From: Coleofasciculus sp. FACHB-T130
Lineage (GTDB): Bacteria > Cyanobacteriota > Cyanobacteriia > Cyanobacteriales > FACHB-T130
Reading direction: 5' to 3'
Length of the DNA stretch: 64,000 bases
Assembly: GCF_014695375.1 (NCBI RefSeq)
Contig: NZ_JACJOG010000006.1
Span: forward strand, 62,001 to 126,000
Part shown: piece by piece, positions 60,828 to 64,000 of the stretch
How the letters are laid out: each line of letters opens with the position of its first letter
Position numbering within the stretch: position 1 is the first letter of the stretch
Notes under the pieces: generated by a model
Told to the model about the DNA's origin: nothing
What the model saw: the letters and a program-made list of their open reading frames with translations, nothing else
Databases searched by the model: none
Position numbers and translations under genes: made by a program

Positions 60828-63800
60828 CTAGATACTTACAAAAGTAGAAGCTGCATTACTCATAAACGTAGCAGCATTCACCCCAGCCAATATTGCCAGA
60901 GTCTGGTTGTTGGAATTGTCAATAATGCTGGTATTGCTACCTTGCTGAATAATCGACAACTGATTCAGTGCCAAACCACCAACTAACCCAATGTAGTCTT
61001 GACCAATTTGGAAGTCGCGGATGGTGTCAGTTCCTTCACCTTTGGAAACTGCGAAAATATCGCGCCCCAAACCTCCGGTGAGGATGTCATTCCCCAAGCC
61101 TCCGTAAAGTCGGTCATCGCCCCCATCTCCCCAGATTTGGTCATCTCCGGACTCACCGTACAGATAATCATTGCCACCACAACCGTTGATGCGATCGCTA
61201 CCTGTACCGCCGTAGATGATGTCATCCATACCCATCGAACCCCCAGTCAAGAGATTATTGTTGAGGTCGCCAATCAGGGTATCGTTGCCGTCATCGCCGT
61301 AAATCCGGTCTTTTCCCAGTCCCCCTACAATCGTGTCATGACCGCCAAAACCATTGATCCGGTCGTCTAAAGAGGTTCCCACCAAGGTTTCAGAAAGCCA
61401 AGTGCCGTTAATGACATTGAGGGGTGCAGTGTCGTTGTCAATGTTGACAACAGCAACATCTTGCGGGTTCAGTCCGTTGTATTTGGCGTCGGTGCTAATA
61501 GCAGGGGCAGTAACGATGCTGTAGGCGATATTTCCATCGACAAGTACATCGTCAACTCCTTTCACCGTAATGGTTTGAGCAATATTCCAATTATTTGAAG
61601 TAAAGGTCAGCGATGGGCTGGAAACGCTGCCTTCTGTCGGATCGGAACTTCCTAAACCAAGGGTGACGTTAGCTGTAGGTTGACTATTGAGTTTGACGGT
61701 AAAGTTGGCAGCGCCTCCGGCTTCGGTGGTGTTGCCGCTAATTGGGGTGATGGTAAATCCGGCGGCGTCGTTGTCGATGTTGGTGACAGCGACATCAACA
61801 GGATTGAGTTTGTTGTAGTTAAGGTCGGTACTGACGCTTGGGGCGGTGATGATGTTGTAGGCGATATTGCCATCAACCAGTGCATCATCAACTCCTTTGA
61901 CCGTAACGGTTTGAGCAATATTCCAGTTATTGGCTGTGAATGTGAGGCTGGGGCTAGAGACGGTACCTTCGGTGGTGTCGGAACTGGTTAAGCCAAGGGT
62001 GACATTAGCGGTGGGTTGGCTGTTGAGTTTAACTGTAAATGTGGCAGTACCTCCAGCTTCGGTGGTGTTGCCGCTGATCGGGGAAATAGTGAATCCAGGG
62101 GTGTCATCGTTTTTGATGATGCCTGTGGCAGTAGTGTTGCCTAGATTGGCGTTGGTAGCACTGTTGAGTTTGACGCTGAAGGTTTCATCTTTCTCAAACT
62201 TGTTGTCACCCGTGGCGTTAACCGTGATGGTTTTTGTTAAGGGGTCGCCCGGATTAAAGGTAAGGATGCCGTCGTTGTCGGTGTAGTCGCCGTCGGTTGT
62301 GGCGGCGGTGCCGTCGTTGGTACTGTAGTTGACCGTAATTGGCTGGTCGCTGGGGTTGGAAAGGGACACGGTGAAGGTGTAGGCGGTGGTGCCAGTATTG
62401 CCTTCGCTTTGAGTAACGGTGGCTGGTGCGATAGAGACGATGGGTTGAGAATCGTCGTTGGTGATGATGGCGGTACTGGCGTTCGCCTCTGGGTTAACGG
62501 TGGCGTTGGTAGCATTGTTGAGTTTGACGCTGAAGGTTTCATCTTTCTCAAACTTGTTGTCACCCTTGACGTTAATCGTGATGGTTTTAGTTAAGGGGTC
62601 GCCCGGATTGAAGGTAAGGATGCCGTCGTTGTCGACGTAGTCGCCGTCTGTGGTGGTGGCGGTGCCGTCGTTGGTACTGTAGTTGACCGTAATTGGCTGG
62701 TCACTGGGGTTGGAGAGGGACACGGTGAAGGTGTAGGCGCTGGTTCCTGTGGTGCCTTCGCTTTGAGTAACAGTGGCTGGTGTGATGGAGACGGTGGGTT
62801 TGGCATCGTCGTTAATAACCGTTACCTGTGCTGTACCTGTAGTAATCGTCGAACTTGCGGGGGCAAGTGTTAGGTTCGGTTTACTCAGGGTGACATTGAT
62901 GGTTTCATCTTGCTCAAATATTGTGTCACCCAAAACATCTAGGTTGATTGTTTTGGTTGTCTCGCCAACTCCAAAGCTAAGCGTGCCGGAAAGGGCAGTT
63001 GTCCCACCTGTAACCAGTATGTTGTTGTAGTCAATGCCATTGGTTGCGGTTCCACCAATTCCATAATCAACGGTACTGGCTACCCCAATTCCGCCGCTGC
63101 GCGTGACAGTAAAGGTAGCAGTTTGCTTACCAGTGTCACCTTCAATCAAAGTTGGGTAAGCAGTAGTAATCGCGTATTGAATCGGGTCGTTGGATGCGAT
63201 CGCTACCGTAGCATTGTTCTTAGCAGCATCAATGGTGTAACCTGCACCCGTCGCCAAGTTTAGCCGCAGCGTTTCGGCTAACTCTGGCAAAGTATCATCA
63301 ACAGCAGTAAGAGTAACATTGACAAAACTCTGCCCATTTGGAATCACCACGGACAAACCGCCGCTACTGAGATTGTAGTCGCTTGCGATCGCAGTGCTGC
63401 TACCATCAACAGCAAGATTCACTGTCAAATCGCCCGTTGTGTTGCCAGTCCGGGTAATCTGGTAAGTTCCAGTATTTGCGCCTGCTTCTGCTGCATCAGC
63501 ATCTATCGCCTGTATGCTAACTGTCGGTGTTCCAGAATTGACGGTAATTTGAAAGGTTTGCACTACTGAGGTATCGATACCACCGTTAGCAGTGCCACCA
63601 TTGTCCTTAACTTGGACTGCAACTGTGGCTGTAGTAGCTGTCGCAATTGTTGCAGCAGGAGTATAAGTAAGATTACCTGTCAGCGGGTCAATTTTTGGTG
63701 CAGAGGCGAAGATACCAGGGTTGCTAGTGACGTTGACGATGTAGTTGTCGATGCTTTGACTTGATTCGTTGGCAGCACCCGGATTAAACCCACTCGCCCA

Positions 63801-64000
63801 GCCAGTGACAGTTTGCGCCCCTGTCCCAGCTGCGATACTTTGATTGCCACCAAGTGTGAAACTGGGGGCATCGTTTACTGGGTTAATAATAATACTGACT
63901 GTTTCAGCATCAATGCTGAAGGAAGATGCGCCGCCACCCGCCCCAGGGTTTACTCCAGTTTTACCGCTAGTGAGTCCGTCAGAAGCATCCCAAGCGCGGA
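60828..64000 (-). CDS. Giant Calx-beta / RTX-type calcium-binding surface protein, 5' part outside window
   Basis: The frame is open from the window edge (64000) to the stop at 60828, at least 1057 residues, with no stop or start codon between 63563 and the edge. The visible protein begins with a VNDAPSF (VCBS/cadherin-like) repeat, then about four Calx-beta repeats of about 118 residues (VTQSEGTTGTSAYTFTVSL, DGTATTTDGDYVDNDGILTF). Two repeats of another type follow (TISPISGNTTEAGGTATFTV). The end has RTX nonapeptide-like repeats (GGxGxDxIxG, for example GGLGKDRIYGDDGNDTLIG) that bind Ca2+ and suggest type I export. It is probably a surface or secreted adhesin-like protein. It lies 72 bases upstream of the barrel gene, in the same direction. 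Confidence 0.82.
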   Translation of the reverse strand, partial: RAWDASDGLTSGKTGVNPGAGGGASSFSIDAETVSIIINPVNDAPSFTLGGNQSIAAGTGAQTVTGWASGFNPGAANESSQSIDNYIVNVTSNPGIFASAPKIDPLTGNLTYTPAATIATATTATVAVQVKDNGGTANGGIDTSVVQTFQITVNSGTPTVSIQAIDADAAEAGANTGTYQITRTGNTTGDLTVNLAVDGSSTAIASDYNLSSGGLSVVIPNGQSFVNVTLTAVDDTLPELAETLRLNLATGAGYTIDAAKNNATVAIASNDPIQYAITTAYPTLIEGDTGKQTATFTVTRSGGIGVASTVDYGIGGTATNGIDYNNILVTGGTTALSGTLSFGVGETTKTINLDVLGDTIFEQDETINVTLSKPNLTLAPASSTITTGTAQVTVINDDAKPTVSITPATVTQSEGTTGTSAYTFTVSLSNPSDQPITVNYSTNDGTATTTDGDYVDNDGILTFNPGDPLTKTITINVKGDNKFEKDETFSVKLNNATNATVNPEANASTAIITNDDSQPIVSIAPATVTQSEGNTGTTAYTFTVSLSNPSDQPITVNYSTNDGTAATTDGDYTDNDGILTFNPGDPLTKTITVNATGDNKFEKDETFSVKLNSATNANLGNTTATGIIKNDDTPGFTISPISGNTTEAGGTATFTVKLNSQPTANVTLGLTSSDTTEGTVSSPSLTFTANNWNIAQTVTVKGVDDALVDGNIAYNIITAPSVSTDLNYNKLNPVDVAVTNIDNDAAGFTITPISGNTTEAGGAANFTVKLNSQPTANVTLGLGSSDPTEGSVSSPSLTFTSNNWNIAQTITVKGVDDVLVDGNIAYSIVTAPAISTDAKYNGLNPQDVAVVNIDNDTAPLNVINGTWLSETLVGTSLDDRINGFGGHDTIVGGLGKDRIYGDDGNDTLIGDLNNNLLTGGSMGMDDIIYGGTGSDRINGCGGNDYLYGESGDDQIWGDGGDDRLYGGLGNDILTGGLGRDIFAVSKGEGTDTIRDFQIGQDYIGLVGGLALNQLSIIQQGSNTSIIDNSNNQTLAILAGVNAATFMSNAASTFVSI

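Noticed and set aside
60828-63563. Calx-beta protein starting at the GTG at 63563
   Set aside because: The frame stays open to the window edge with domain sequence continuing upstream, so this GTG is internal.

Overview
The window is a chromosomal segment of a beta-cyanobacterium, most likely filamentous (inference). The evidence is a form IB rbcL-rbcX-rbcS operon, a Rubisco activase with an SSU-like tail, petG, cytochrome cM, a Ycf51 protein, two DUF3370 proteins, and very frequent HIP1 octamers (GCGATCGC). I saw no tRNA, rRNA, insertion sequence or CRISPR array.

Layout. 1-13921 (all minus strand) is an extracellular-polysaccharide cluster. Reading from 13921 downwards it holds a Wzz/GumC-like chain-length protein, a Wzy-like polymerase, a GT2, a Wzx-like flippase, two tandem GT4 paralogues, an ABC exporter, a GT2, an HD-like protein and a GT2 cut by the window edge. 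14784-18910 is the carbon-fixation block: rbcL, rbcX, rbcS, a strong terminator, then rca with a terminator built from two HIP1 sites. 18910-28366 holds housekeeping genes (panB, ahcY, an MscS channel, a DedA protein) mixed with small secreted or unknown proteins. 28367-37263 is looser: a tandem-Hpt protein, a VOC protein, a class II aldolase, a probable decayed ORF, a large patatin-like lipase and an ABC exporter. 37303-39382 is the photosynthesis and histidine group cytM, petG, rsmD, hisH. 40140-45550 has a C15-like peptidase and two DUF3370 paralogues flanking an AT-rich alpha/beta hydrolase. 46138-51504 encodes a 1788-residue protein joining a filamentous-haemagglutinin secretion domain, TPR repeats and a CHAT protease domain. 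51741-56126 has STAS, SufU, Ycf51, GldA-like and aminotransferase genes. 57846-64000 carries two surface proteins: an inverse-autotransporter-like barrel with a beta-helix passenger, and the C-terminal part of a giant Calx-beta/RTX protein.

How parts work together. The first 14 kb could assemble and export one polysaccharide by the Wzx/Wzy route, although no outer-membrane Wza partner is present. rbcLXS and rca supply Rubisco, its assembly chaperone and its repair ATPase. The last 18 kb is rich in secreted or surface proteins. The best candidates for something new are the FHA-TPR-CHAT protein with its structured leader, the duplicated-Hpt protein with a Cys-rich tail, the barrel/beta-helix plus Calx-beta pair, and the interrupted reading frame in front of the patatin gene. 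Intergenic spacers hold several dispersed palindromes and one MITE-like element.
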